NCBI GenBank assembly: GCA_014801535.1
Contig: JAAVEA010000027.1
Coordinates: forward strand, 34,636 to 98,635
Reading direction: 5' to 3'
DNA from: Bacteroides sp.
GTDB lineage: Bacteria > Bacteroidota > Bacteroidia > Bacteroidales > Muribaculaceae
DNA length: 64,000 nucleotides
Shown here: piece by piece, positions 1 through 7,663 of the stretch
Layout: every line of letters begins with the position of its first letter
How positions within the stretch are numbered: position 1 is the stretch's first letter
Program-made: the position numbers and the translations under genes
The notes under the pieces: generated by a model
The model's input: only the letters and a program-made list of their open reading frames with translations
What the model was told of the DNA's origin: nothing
The model's database searches: none

Positions 1-387
1 CTATGGGAATCAACCTGCGCTAAAGCCATATCATTTAACGACCTGTTCGGTCATGAGTGGGGAATGGCCTCCCGTTGGTGGGGAAGTGTGCCTGTAATAG
101 ATAGCAACGGGAAAATAAACGGACACGAGGATATTGAACTTGATGTTGTGGCGGAGAGCCTCGACCGGAAAAAAATTCTTATAGGTGAATGCAAATGGAA
201 TGCACCCGACTATGCCGAAAGATTGTTCAGAGTATTGAAAGCGAAAGTATCAAAAATCCCTTTATTTTCCAACAGAGAGGTAACATTTGTTTTGTTTCTT
301 AGAGAACATCCTATCGATGAATCGGTTATCACCAATGACAGCAACGTTCACATAATGTATCCGGAAGATATAATAGAATTATTCTGA
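1..387 (+). CDS. C-terminal part of a DUF234-type AAA ATPase (5' end outside window)
   Basis: The frame is open from base 1, so only the last 128 residues are visible. The fragment has the pattern of the DUF234 C-terminal domain that follows an archaeal-type AAA ATPase domain: FGHEWG, then RWWG, then ELDVVA, then IGECKW. The Asp of ELDVVA and the Glu-x-Lys of GECKW look like a PD-(D/E)xK nuclease-like core; whether it is active cannot be told. Full-length members are usually 450-480 residues, so most of the gene, including the Walker motifs, lies upstream. Members of this family are scattered, accessory and poorly characterised. Confidence 0.75.
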   Translation, partial: LWESTCAKAISFNDLFGHEWGMASRWWGSVPVIDSNGKINGHEDIELDVVAESLDRKKILIGECKWNAPDYAERLFRVLKAKVSKIPLFSNREVTFVLFLREHPIDESVITNDSNVHIMYPEDIIELF

Positions 388-417
388 AGTGCCGATATCA
401 GAATCCATGATTTATGA

Positions 418-450
418 ATTGCGGATATTGAAAAATTTTTCTTATATTTG
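418..450 (+). promoter_or_regulatory. Bacteroidetes-type promoter for the C1 peptidase gene
   Basis: TATATTTG at 443-450 is a perfect match to the -7 element TAnnTTTG. ATTG at 418-421 sits 21 bases upstream as a -33 element. Transcription would start near 457, leaving a leader of about 18 bases before the ATG at 475. This also argues against the upstream in-frame ATG at 448, which lies inside the promoter. Confidence 0.55.
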
Positions 451-474
451 CCTTCAAATAAAAATCTAACCGAC

Positions 475-1707
475 ATGAAAAAATATTCATTCGCTTTGGC
501 TGCACTCTTAGCGTGCTCCCCTTTCGCCGGCGCAACCTATTTTGAGGCTCCGGCCTGCGACGAACCCGGAGTCGAGAATCCTGATTCCACAGGTTTCAAA
601 TTCACCGAAGTCATCACCATTCCGACAACTTCCGTAAAAGACCAGAATAAATCAGGCACATGCTGGGCATTCTCCGGTCTCTCCACTCTTGAAGACAATG
701 TGCTTAAAAACACAGGGAAGGAAATAGACCTCTCTGAAATGTTTGTGGTGAGAAACGCTTATATCGACAAGGCCAAGAAATATATGCGTATGAATGGCAA
801 ACTAAACTTCGCTCAGGGCGGTTCTTTCGCTGATGTGCTTGAAATGACACGTCTTTATGGTGCTGTACCCGAAGAAGCCTACTCAGGTCTTAATTATGGC
901 GAAAGCAAACACTCCCATTACGAAATGGCCGAGGCTCTGGAAGCATACCTGAATGCAGTGCTCGCCCGCGGAATGAAAAATAGCAAACTTTCTTCGGCAT
1001 GGCTCCCCGGTTTCATCGGCATTCTCGATGCATATCTGGGAAAAGCTCCTGAAAATTTCACATATAACGGCAAAAACTACACTCCTCAGTCTTTCGCTAA
1101 AGAGATGGGGATAGTGCCTGAGAATTTCCAGGTCTACACGAGCTACACCCATCATCCTTTCTACGAGGATTTCGTTCTTGAAATTCCCGATAACTGGCTT
1201 TGGAGCACATGCCGCAACGTTCCTATGAACGAACTTCAGGCCATCTGCGACAATGCTCTTGAAAACGGATATTCCGTGATGTGGGCTGCCGACGTATCGG
1301 AAGGTGGCTTCAAATGGAGAAAAGGGTATGCCGTGCTTCCCGATGACAAGGATCAGAAAGATATGACCGATACTGAGCTCTCGAGATGGGTGAAGCTCTC
1401 CGATAAAGATAGAGAAAACGCCAAGTTTGAGATCAAAGGCCCGGTTAAGGAGAAAACTGTGACTCAGGAATCACGTCAGCAGACTTTCGACAACTATGAA
1501 ACAACCGACGACCACGGTATGGTGATTGTCGGAACAGCCACCGATCAGGAAGGTAACAAATATTATAAAGTGAAGAACTCTTGGGATACGAATCAGATCT
1601 ACGATGGTTTCTTCTATGTTTCCGTGCCCTATTTCCTTGAAAAAACACTAAATATCGGTGTGCATAAGGATGCAGTGCCCAAGGATATTGCAAAGAAATT
1701 CAAGTAA
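475..1707 (+). CDS. secreted C1B (bleomycin hydrolase / PepC-like) cysteine peptidase
   Basis: A 410-residue papain-fold peptidase of family C1B. The catalytic cysteine is Cys63 in GTCWAFS, the histidine is His347 in DDHGMVIVG, and the asparagine is Asn368 in VKNSWD. Cytosolic bleomycin hydrolases lack signal peptides, but this one starts with MKKYSFALAALLACSPFAGA, a clear signal sequence with a possible AGA cleavage site. It is therefore probably periplasmic or exported, as is common in Bacteroidales. I chose the ATG at 475 because the upstream in-frame ATG (448) overlaps the promoter. Expected activity is aminopeptidase-like cleavage of peptides. It is a single gene closed by its own terminator. 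Confidence 0.9.
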   Translation: MKKYSFALAALLACSPFAGATYFEAPACDEPGVENPDSTGFKFTEVITIPTTSVKDQNKSGTCWAFSGLSTLEDNVLKNTGKEIDLSEMFVVRNAYIDKAKKYMRMNGKLNFAQGGSFADVLEMTRLYGAVPEEAYSGLNYGESKHSHYEMAEALEAYLNAVLARGMKNSKLSSAWLPGFIGILDAYLGKAPENFTYNGKNYTPQSFAKEMGIVPENFQVYTSYTHHPFYEDFVLEIPDNWLWSTCRNVPMNELQAICDNALENGYSVMWAADVSEGGFKWRKGYAVLPDDKDQKDMTDTELSRWVKLSDKDRENAKFEIKGPVKEKTVTQESRQQTFDNYETTDDHGMVIVGTATDQEGNKYYKVKNSWDTNQIYDGFFYVSVPYFLEKTLNIGVHKDAVPKDIAKKFK

Positions 1708-1711
1708 ATTA

Positions 1712-1733
1712 CACTGTTTTCAGTGATTTTTTT
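1712..1733 (+). terminator. short hairpin plus T-run after the C1 peptidase
   Basis: CACTG (1712-1716) pairs with CAGTG (1721-1725) across a TTTT loop and is followed by ATTTTTTT. The 5-bp stem is weak, but position and T-tract fit an intrinsic terminator. A stronger hairpin follows immediately. Confidence 0.45.
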
Positions 1734-1737
1734 AACT

Positions 1738-1780
1738 TCCGCTCCCTATTTCGTGTTAAAGATATGGGGAGCGGATTTAT
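1738..1780 (+). terminator. GC-rich hairpin between the C1 peptidase and rsmA
   Basis: TCCGCTCCC (1738-1746) pairs perfectly with GGGAGCGGA (1767-1775), a 9-bp stem around a 20-base loop, followed by TTTATTATT. It may terminate the peptidase transcript or form a leader hairpin of rsmA. It is non-coding if rsmA starts at 1798. Confidence 0.5.
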
Positions 1781-1797
1781 TATTAAATATACGCAAT

Positions 1798-2589
1798 ATG
1801 CAAGTAAAAGCAAAAAAACAACTCGGCCAGCACTTCCTTAAGGATGAAGATATAGCCCGGAGAATAGCCGAAACAATATCAGGCGCCCAACTTCCGGAGA
1901 ATGCACGGAAATGGGCAGAAATCCCGATTCTGGAGATCGGGCCCGGTATGGGCGTGCTAACTAAATATCTCATGGATAGCGGCCGCACGCTGAAAGCCGT
2001 GGAACTTGATTCGGAATCCGTGGTATTCCTCTCGAAAGTATATCCGAAACTGGATGTTATAGAAGGCGATTTCCTGAAGATGAACCTTGACGAGATATAT
2101 GATACAGATTTTGCACTTATCGGCAACTATCCATATAATATCTCCTCCCAGATATTTTTCAAGGTGCTTGACTATAAAGAGAAAATTCCCGTTGTGGCAG
2201 GAATGTTGCAGAAAGAAGTGGCGGAGAGAATATGCAGCGGTCCGGGATCGAAGGTTTACGGAATACTTTCCGTTCTTCTCCAGGCATGGTATGACTGCCA
2301 GTATCTCTTCGATGTGGAACCATTCGTTTTCGCACCCCCACCAAAAGTGAAGAGCGGAGTGCTGCTCCTTACCCGAAATTCACGCACGGAACTCGGATGC
2401 GATCCGGTGATGTTCAAGAAGATTGTAAAGACATCTTTCGGAATGCGACGCAAAACATTGCGCAATTCCTTGGCTTCATTTATCCAACCCGGATCGGAGG
2501 CTTCAAAGTTGGAGATTCTATCCCTTCGTCCCGAGAGATTGTCGGTGGAACAATTCATCGAACTTACAAACGCTATAAAACCCCTTTGA
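1798..2589 (+). CDS. rsmA: 16S rRNA (adenine(1518)-N(6)/adenine(1519)-N(6))-dimethyltransferase RsmA
   Basis: 263 residues. The enzyme dimethylates the two adjacent adenines in the 3'-terminal helix of 16S rRNA using S-adenosylmethionine. The sequence shows the family start KKQLGQHFL, SAM motif I EIGPGMGVLT, and the rRNA adenine methylase motif NYPYN in place of the more usual NLPYN. The C-terminal part has the FGMRRKTLRNSL signature. I chose the ATG at 1798 because homology begins right after it; upstream codons fall in the hairpin region. It is likely monocistronic, since a new promoter begins 12 bases after its stop. Confidence 0.95.
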   Translation: MQVKAKKQLGQHFLKDEDIARRIAETISGAQLPENARKWAEIPILEIGPGMGVLTKYLMDSGRTLKAVELDSESVVFLSKVYPKLDVIEGDFLKMNLDEIYDTDFALIGNYPYNISSQIFFKVLDYKEKIPVVAGMLQKEVAERICSGPGSKVYGILSVLLQAWYDCQYLFDVEPFVFAPPPKVKSGVLLLTRNSRTELGCDPVMFKKIVKTSFGMRRKTLRNSLASFIQPGSEASKLEILSLRPERLSVEQFIELTNAIKPL

Positions 2590-2600
2590 CAGTAAATAAA

Positions 2601-2632
2601 GTTGACCGTAGAAATGATTAAAAATATATTTG
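2601..2632 (+). promoter_or_regulatory. promoter of the S24 repressor gene
   Basis: TATATTTG at 2625-2632 is a perfect -7 element. GTTG at 2601-2604 is a good -33 element with the ideal 20-base spacer. Transcription is expected near 2639, just before a cluster of TTAGCA/TGCTAA half-sites, an arrangement that suggests autorepression. Confidence 0.7.
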
Positions 2633-2648
2633 CATAAATTAATATTTA

Positions 2649-2720
2649 TTGCTAACTTGCAAAATATTTATTTAGCAATGCTAAGTAGTTTTAAAAATTA
2701 AGTAAACTTAAGCAATTAGC
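2649..2720 (+). promoter_or_regulatory. likely operator cluster for the S24 repressor
   Basis: TTAGCA-A-TGCTAA at 2672-2684 is a perfect 6+6 inverted repeat with one central base, the size and symmetry expected for a dimeric LexA/CI-type repressor. The flanking half-site-like sequences GCTAACTTGC (2651-2660) and GCAATTAGC (2712-2720) are near reverse complements of each other. All lie between the promoter and the start codon, so binding would block early transcription. The link to the downstream repressor is inferred from position. Confidence 0.55.
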
Positions 2721-2760
2721 CGATATTATGCCTGATATATCTTTAATTCAATCTGAAAAA

Positions 2761-3411
2761 ATGAACACTGTCAAATCCCGCCTCATTCATCTTCTCAAGG
2801 AGAAAAGGATGAGCCAGACTGAATTTTCACGTCTGATGGGGGTATCACCCACCTACATAGGTGCCATGCGCCGCTCCATTTCAGAAGAGCGTCTGAAAAG
2901 ACTGCTTGAGATTTTTCCCGATCTCAACCGCGATTGGATTCTCTTCGGTGAGGGAGAGATGTTTATGGATGAAGATGACGGACCCGATCTCTCCGATGGA
3001 TATGTCGTGCCTCTGATTCCTGTGAAGGCATTTGCAGGAAATCTCCAGATGTGGGCTACCGGCGTGGAACTCCGCGACTGCGAGAAGGTTGTTTCTCCCG
3101 TAAAAGGGGTTGACTTCGCGATACGCATCGCCGGCAACAGCATGGAACCCGAATTTCAGAACGGATCGATGCTTTTTATCAAGCGTATCAACGAACGTGC
3201 CTTTATCCCTTGGGGTAACCCGATGGTGATCGATACTGAAAACGGCGTTCTGGTGAAGGCTGTCTACCCTTACGATTCCGGTTCACCGGAGGAGCAGTTT
3301 ATCGAAGCACGCAGTTACAACCCAAACTATCCCCCTTTGAAAATCCCCGTAGAGAGCATTTACAACCTCTATCGCATCGTTTCGGCCACAAAGCAGTATT
3401 CTACTATGTAA
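2761..3411 (+). CDS. XRE-family regulator with S24 (LexA/CI-like) self-cleaving domain
   Basis: 216 residues from the ATG at 2761; an in-frame ATG at 2728 would add 11 residues. The N-terminus is a helix-turn-helix (KRMSQTEFSRLMGVSPTYIGAMRR). The C-terminus is an S24 peptidase domain with nucleophile Ser127 in GNSMEP and general base Lys166 in VLVKAV. An Ala-Gly pair at 92-93 in AFAGN fits the autocleavage site. Such proteins repress genes until RecA-stimulated or other autocleavage. It is not canonical LexA, whose winged-helix N-terminus is absent. The palindromes just upstream suggest autoregulation. The tyrosine phosphatase gene follows 32 bases later and may be co-transcribed. Confidence 0.85.
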   Translation: MNTVKSRLIHLLKEKRMSQTEFSRLMGVSPTYIGAMRRSISEERLKRLLEIFPDLNRDWILFGEGEMFMDEDDGPDLSDGYVVPLIPVKAFAGNLQMWATGVELRDCEKVVSPVKGVDFAIRIAGNSMEPEFQNGSMLFIKRINERAFIPWGNPMVIDTENGVLVKAVYPYDSGSPEEQFIEARSYNPNYPPLKIPVESIYNLYRIVSATKQYSTM

Positions 3412-3443
3412 TCGAAAAAATCATGGCTTAAATCGAATGAATT

Positions 3444-4004
3444 ATGAGTAAAGCAAGACTTAATCCCGTAATTGCGGATAAAATAAAGAGAGCGGTTGAG
3501 AAAGCTCATGACGAGAATCGGCCTCTTGCCCTGCTTTTCGTATGTCTGGGCAATATATGCCGCTCACCGGCAGCTCACGGCATATTTGAAAAAATGGCGA
3601 TCGAAGCGGGGATCGAAGACAGAATCACTGTCGACTCCTGCGGTTTCTATGGAGGCCATGCCGGCGATCTTCCCGATCTGCGTATGCGCAAAGCAGCTAT
3701 TCAGCGTGGATACACGCTCGACCACAGAAGCCGGAAGATACGTCCGTCTGACTTTGACAATTTCGATCTTATCTTCGGCATGGACGCCGCTAATCTTGAA
3801 GACCTGCACGATGCGGCGCCCGACATTGAAGTCGAGGAAAAGATTATCCCGATGGCTGCGCTGGCAGTCAATCATCCGGAGGCGGATGCCGTGCCCGATC
3901 CCTATTGGTCAGGAGCTGATGGTTTCTATCATGTGCTCGATATACTTGAAGACGCATGCTCCGAACTTGTCGATGAAATTAAGAGAGTGTTTGAATTTAA
4001 ATGA
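3444..4004 (+). CDS. low-molecular-weight protein-tyrosine phosphatase
   Basis: 186 residues. The P-loop CLGNICRS (Cys34 to Arg40) is the family active site near the start of the domain, and VPDPYW supplies general acid Asp152. The enzyme dephosphorylates tyrosine residues in the cytosol; in bacteria relatives often act on capsule-synthesis kinases, but no such kinase is nearby here. The 28-residue charged N-terminal extension is unusual, as most family members are about 150-160 residues and begin at the P-loop strand. The last seven codons lie inside the left arm of a long inverted repeat, so the element overlaps the coding end. Confidence 0.9.
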   Translation: MSKARLNPVIADKIKRAVEKAHDENRPLALLFVCLGNICRSPAAHGIFEKMAIEAGIEDRITVDSCGFYGGHAGDLPDLRMRKAAIQRGYTLDHRSRKIRPSDFDNFDLIFGMDAANLEDLHDAAPDIEVEEKIIPMAALAVNHPEADAVPDPYWSGADGFYHVLDILEDACSELVDEIKRVFEFK

Positions 4005-4176
4005 TTTTAGCACAAAGAGAGATTTTGGGATGATTTTCCAAAGTTGAAGAGGGAGCGATGCGGGCATCGCGACCGATGAAATCTTTGGGAAAGCGCCCAA
4101 AAGATCCTTTGTGATGAAATCAAAAAATTCTTAAACTCTATAAATATTTAATTTGGTTTAAATTCAAACACTCTCT
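3982..4176. repeat. 195-base inverted-repeat element (long imperfect hairpin)
   Basis: Twenty bases at 3982-4001 (AGAGAGTGTTTGAATTTAAA) are an exact reverse complement of 4157-4176. The inner parts also pair: GATTTTAGCACAAAG (4003-4017) with CTTTGTGATGAAATC (4107-4121), AGATTTTGGG with the CCCAAAAGAT stretch around 4096-4105, TTTCCAAAG with CTTTGGGAA, and GCGATGC with GCATCGC at the centre. About 36 AT-rich bases on the right arm are unpaired. The left arm carries the phosphatase stop codon. No coding potential is visible. It could be a MITE-like remnant or a long terminator or regulatory RNA. Confidence 0.7.
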
Positions 4177-4216
4177 AAGAGTATACACACTCTATGAATT
4201 GTAATATTTAAAAACA

Positions 4217-5518
4217 ATGCCTATGAAAACCGGTATCCGACTTTTGGGCCTCATAACCGCCCTCTTTCTCTCTTCAGCATCTCTTTCGGGTCTCGCCCAA
4301 GGGGCGGGAAGTCTTCCTGCCGAGCTCGACGGCTCTATGATGCCCTACGATTTCTCCGCAGTGGACTCGTTGCCTGTGATTCCGGCCGGATATGAACCGG
4401 TTTACGTAAGCTACATAGCCCGTCACGGAGCCCGCTATCTTTCTTCCCCCAAAAAAATCGAGAAAATAAGCAAGGCTCTTAAAGAAGCGGAAGGGAGTGG
4501 AAATCTCACTAAAGAAGGGATGGATTTCCTCGCCTATATTTCCGAGATCGAGAAGCGCACAGGAGATAAATGGGGACTGCTTTCTTCCGTTGGTATCGAG
4601 GAGGAGAAACGTCTCGGAGATGAAATGAGCCGTATGCTGCCCGAGCTATTCAGGAAAGGACGTATAAAGACCATCTCCACTTTCGTGCCTCGTGTCATAA
4701 TGACCATGTATGAATTCAACCATTCTCTGGAACGCAATCATCAGGATCTGGAGATCTACACTGCATCAGGCAAGCAGAACGATTCGCTCCTATATTTCTT
4801 TGACGCTTTCAAGCAGTATGATGCATTCCGTTCGCAAGGGGATTGGCATAAGGTATACGATGCCTTTCTGGAAGCACGGGTCTCCCCGGCTCCTGCACAA
4901 AGGCTTTTCACCGGTGTGAAAAAATCGGGTCATGAATGGAGAAAACTTACAATGGAAATGTATGGAATCGTTCAGGGGGACAGAGCCGCCGGTTTTGATG
5001 CCTCGGGCACACAATGGTTTTCCGAAGAGGAATATCGGCAATGCTATCGAGCATCCAATCTTGTGCATTATCTCCGAAATACGCCTAACCCTCTTGATCC
5101 CTGGTGCGCACCGGCCACTGCAATGCTGATCCGGAGGATAACAGATGATGCAGATGCGGCTGTCGGCGGAGGCGCCACAACCGGAAATAACAATATTCTT
5201 TCCGGTTATTTCGGCCATGCGGAGACCCTGCTTCCACTTCTGGCCGTTATGAATATTCCGGGATGTTATTACCCGGTCAGCGACCACGATAATCTTGATT
5301 TGAAATGGCAGTTACAGAATATAACGCCATTGGGGGCAAATCTCGCATTTATTTTTCTACGCGATCCGGAGGGTGAGATTTACGTTTCTGTCCGTCATAA
5401 CGGGCGCAACGTACCGGCCTATCCGGGAGCTCCGGAAGTGATCCGCTGGGATGAGCTGAAATCATATTGGGCTCAAAGAATTTCCTCTTTCTCACGCCCC
5501 AAGGCCCGGCTCCTTTAA
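4217..5518 (+). CDS. MINPP-like histidine acid phosphatase (phytase-type)
   Basis: 433 residues with an N-terminal signal sequence (about residues 4-28, ending near GLAQG). The branch-2 histidine phosphatase signature RHGAR is at 69-73 and HAE at 334-336. The HAE triad, rather than HD, is typical of multiple inositol-polyphosphate phosphatases, known from gut Bacteroides as well as animals. The likely job is removal of phosphate from phytate (inositol hexakisphosphate) in the periplasm or outside the cell. ATG codons at 4217 and 4223 are both possible starts. The gene sits between two copies of an ATTCAAACAC-type repeat. Substrate is inferred from family only. Confidence 0.88.
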   Translation: MPMKTGIRLLGLITALFLSSASLSGLAQGAGSLPAELDGSMMPYDFSAVDSLPVIPAGYEPVYVSYIARHGARYLSSPKKIEKISKALKEAEGSGNLTKEGMDFLAYISEIEKRTGDKWGLLSSVGIEEEKRLGDEMSRMLPELFRKGRIKTISTFVPRVIMTMYEFNHSLERNHQDLEIYTASGKQNDSLLYFFDAFKQYDAFRSQGDWHKVYDAFLEARVSPAPAQRLFTGVKKSGHEWRKLTMEMYGIVQGDRAAGFDASGTQWFSEEEYRQCYRASNLVHYLRNTPNPLDPWCAPATAMLIRRITDDADAAVGGGATTGNNNILSGYFGHAETLLPLLAVMNIPGCYYPVSDHDNLDLKWQLQNITPLGANLAFIFLRDPEGEIYVSVRHNGRNVPAYPGAPEVIRWDELKSYWAQRISSFSRPKARLL

Positions 5519-5560
5519 CTTTTATCCCCGGATGTGCGTTAGAACTATAAGAGTGAATTT

Positions 5561-5591
5561 CTTAGAGAGTCCATTCAAACACACTCTAAGA
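5561..5591 (+). repeat. short hairpin and direct-repeat copy before the 5620 gene
   Basis: CTTAGAGAGT (5561-5570) pairs with ACACTCTAAG (5581-5590) with one mismatch around a 10-base loop. The stretch 5573-5591 (ATTCAAACACACTCTAAGA) matches 4162-4180 (ATTCAAACACTCTCTAAGA) at 18 of 19 positions. The two copies lie about 30-50 bases before the two successive start codons. Confidence 0.6.
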
Positions 5592-5619
5592 TTTGAAAAA
5601 TAACTTTAATCGATATATT

Positions 5620-6042
5620 ATGGGAAACAACACATCAGATTCAAAAAGACTGTTCAATCAGGCGATTGAGCGTCTGCGCGATGATATGCAGAGCCGCGAG
5701 ATAGGCGCTATTCTTTGGGACAATTCCACCGCCGGTTTTCATTATATTCCTGAAACCACCATCACCGACAAGGACGGTAAACAGAGTGTGATCCGCATTA
5801 TGGGTCTTTACATTTATGATAACACTCTTTACCTCGTAGAGGAAGGGATGGCTCCGGTAGAGCTTACAGAGTTTTATACCGATGGTGTTGAGGTGCCTCC
5901 AGTTGTAGTGACCCTCACTGAAGACTCCGCGATGCGTCACCTCGGTGATCCGCGAAAGGAAAAGGGATACACCACCATAGCTTCCGATGAAGAATGGCTC
6001 GTCATAGCCGACTGCTATTTCGAAGCGCTTGCTGAGGAATAA
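5620..6042 (+). CDS. conserved hypothetical protein, 140 residues
   Basis: I do not recognise a named family. The protein has no signal peptide or membrane segment and is acidic (many Glu/Asp, ending EALAEE). It has a helical N-terminus (FNQAIERLRDDMQSRE) followed by a beta-rich core (GAILWDN, GLYIYDNTLYLVEEG). It is therefore probably a small cytosolic alpha/beta protein. I chose ATG 5620; an in-frame TTG at 5593 would add nine residues that overlap the repeat. A 15-bp-stem terminator follows. Codon use looks like that of neighbours, so it is likely a native gene. Confidence 0.7.
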   Translation: MGNNTSDSKRLFNQAIERLRDDMQSREIGAILWDNSTAGFHYIPETTITDKDGKQSVIRIMGLYIYDNTLYLVEEGMAPVELTEFYTDGVEVPPVVVTLTEDSAMRHLGDPRKEKGYTTIASDEEWLVIADCYFEALAEE

Positions 6043-6093
6043 CAATACTCAATAAGAAAGAGCTGTATAAACAACTTCATTGAATAGACTCTG

Positions 6094-6134
6094 AATAAAA
6101 AACCAGGAAACCTCGCGTATCCTGGTTTTTTATT
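6094..6134. terminator. bidirectional terminator between convergent genes
   Basis: AATAAAAAACCAGGA (6094-6108) is the exact reverse complement of TCCTGGTTTTTTATT (6120-6134), a perfect 15-bp stem with an 11-base loop. A-tracts and T-tracts flank the GC core, so it works on both strands. It separates the plus-strand hypothetical gene from the minus-strand flippase gene, whose stop codon is immediately adjacent. Confidence 0.9.
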
Positions 6135-7637
6135 TTACTTCACTGCTTTTCTCCTGTGAGGCTTCTCATTCATTATCACTGCTCCACCATATATTGCCAG
6201 AAGCAATGTCTTGACCACATATGCTAAACCGGTGGTGAAGAAACTGTCGGCAAGCAGCCCGGCGCCGTAGAGAAGGGCGGCAAAGAGGAAATATGCTCCC
6301 ATTCTCTTCAGATGATAGTTGATAGGATAATATTTGCGTCCAAGGAAATAAGACACCACCATAACCGTAAAATAGCTTATCAGTGCGGCCCACGCCGAAC
6401 CCATATATCCTCCCGGAATGCCAATTGCCTTCACGAGCCAGATGTTGAACACAAGCATCAGTACGAAGCAAAGCAGAGACATATACATTCCCCACTCGGT
6501 GCGATCAGTGAGCTTATACCATAACGAAAGATTAAAGAAGACTCCGAAGCACAATTCCGCAAGCATGAGCACAGGTACCACCTGCAGTCCCTCCCAATAA
6601 CCGGGAGAGATGAAATGTTTAAGCAAGGGGAGATAATACATCACACCCAGATAGATGAAAAACCCGAATATCACGAAGAATTTCATCGCATCGCTGTAGG
6701 CCTGTTTCTTGCTTTCTCCCTCCCCTTTCGCCTGAGAGAAAATAAAAGGTTCGTATGCATAACGGAAAGCTTGCGTGAACATCACCATAACTATCGCTAT
6801 TTTCATATTGGCTGCATATATACCTACCATTGTGTCGGCAGCCTCTTTTTCGCCCGTGAATATATAGGGAATGACCATCTGACCCATATTCTGACTTAAC
6901 ACGCCCGCAATTCCCAAAATAAGTAACGGCCAGCTATACCTCAGCATCTGTTTCAACAGATCTTTGTCAAACTTATAGTCTCGTCCTATCAATTCCGGGA
7001 GCAATGCAAGAAGCACACATATCGTGGAAAGTATATTGGCTACAAAGATCCAGCCTATTCCGAAACCGGCGCCTCCCATCGGCTCATAAAACCAACTTAT
7101 CAATCCCGGACAATGCTTCATCAATGCCGGACAACCGAGAAGGAAAAACAGGTTGAGCCCGATATTCAGCCCCACGTTCATAAGCTTTATTCCTGCGAAA
7201 CGCAATGCCTTTTTCTTATATCGTAGGTAAGCGAACGGAAGATTTGTAAAGGCATCAATGGCGACTGTAGTGCCGAGTATCCACACATACGACGGATGCA
7301 ACGACATCTGCAGAGCCCCTGAGATCGGTGACAGGAACACACTCAGAAGAAAAATGAAAAACATCGATGTCGTTCCGACTGAAATAAGAGATGTGGTGTA
7401 TACCTTCTCAGGATCTTTCTCCTTATTGGCATATCGGAAAAAACCGGTCTCCATGCCATAATTGAGTATCACCAGCATCACAGCCGTGAAGCTATATAGG
7501 AAGCTTACTATTCCATATTCATCTGCCGCGAACAGATATGTATATAATGGCACCAGACACCAATTCAGGAAACGACCCACAATACTGCTCAGACCATACA
7601 CCGCAGTCTCTTTCGCTAAAGATTTTATTCCTGCCAT
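6135..7637 (-). CDS. polysaccharide biosynthesis / Wzx-like flippase
   Basis: 500 residues from ATG 7637 (MAGIKSLAKETAVYG). The start KETAVYGLSSIVGRFLNWCLVP is typical of the oligosaccharide flippase branch of the MATE/MOP superfamily. About 12-14 hydrophobic segments cover the length. The role is moving lipid-linked glycan units across the inner membrane. The frame stays open upstream through the 9-base minisatellite into ruvB, giving an Asn/Arg-rich run; I treat that as non-coding because the family starts at MAGIK. It lies downstream of ruvB on the same strand, separated only by the repeat tract, so it may be co-transcribed. No other capsule genes are nearby. Confidence 0.9.
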   Translation of the reverse strand: MAGIKSLAKETAVYGLSSIVGRFLNWCLVPLYTYLFAADEYGIVSFLYSFTAVMLVILNYGMETGFFRYANKEKDPEKVYTTSLISVGTTSMFFIFLLSVFLSPISGALQMSLHPSYVWILGTTVAIDAFTNLPFAYLRYKKKALRFAGIKLMNVGLNIGLNLFFLLGCPALMKHCPGLISWFYEPMGGAGFGIGWIFVANILSTICVLLALLPELIGRDYKFDKDLLKQMLRYSWPLLILGIAGVLSQNMGQMVIPYIFTGEKEAADTMVGIYAANMKIAIVMVMFTQAFRYAYEPFIFSQAKGEGESKKQAYSDAMKFFVIFGFFIYLGVMYYLPLLKHFISPGYWEGLQVVPVLMLAELCFGVFFNLSLWYKLTDRTEWGMYMSLLCFVLMLVFNIWLVKAIGIPGGYMGSAWAALISYFTVMVVSYFLGRKYYPINYHLKRMGAYFLFAALLYGAGLLADSFFTTGLAYVVKTLLLAIYGGAVIMNEKPHRRKAVK

Positions 7638-7663
7638 TGAATTAATTAAATTGGAAATTGTTT

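Noticed and set aside
2728..2760. Upstream ATG for the S24 repressor
   Set aside because: It adds 11 residues with no domain match and lies close to the operator cluster; ATG 2761 is preceded by an A-rich stretch. It cannot be fully excluded.
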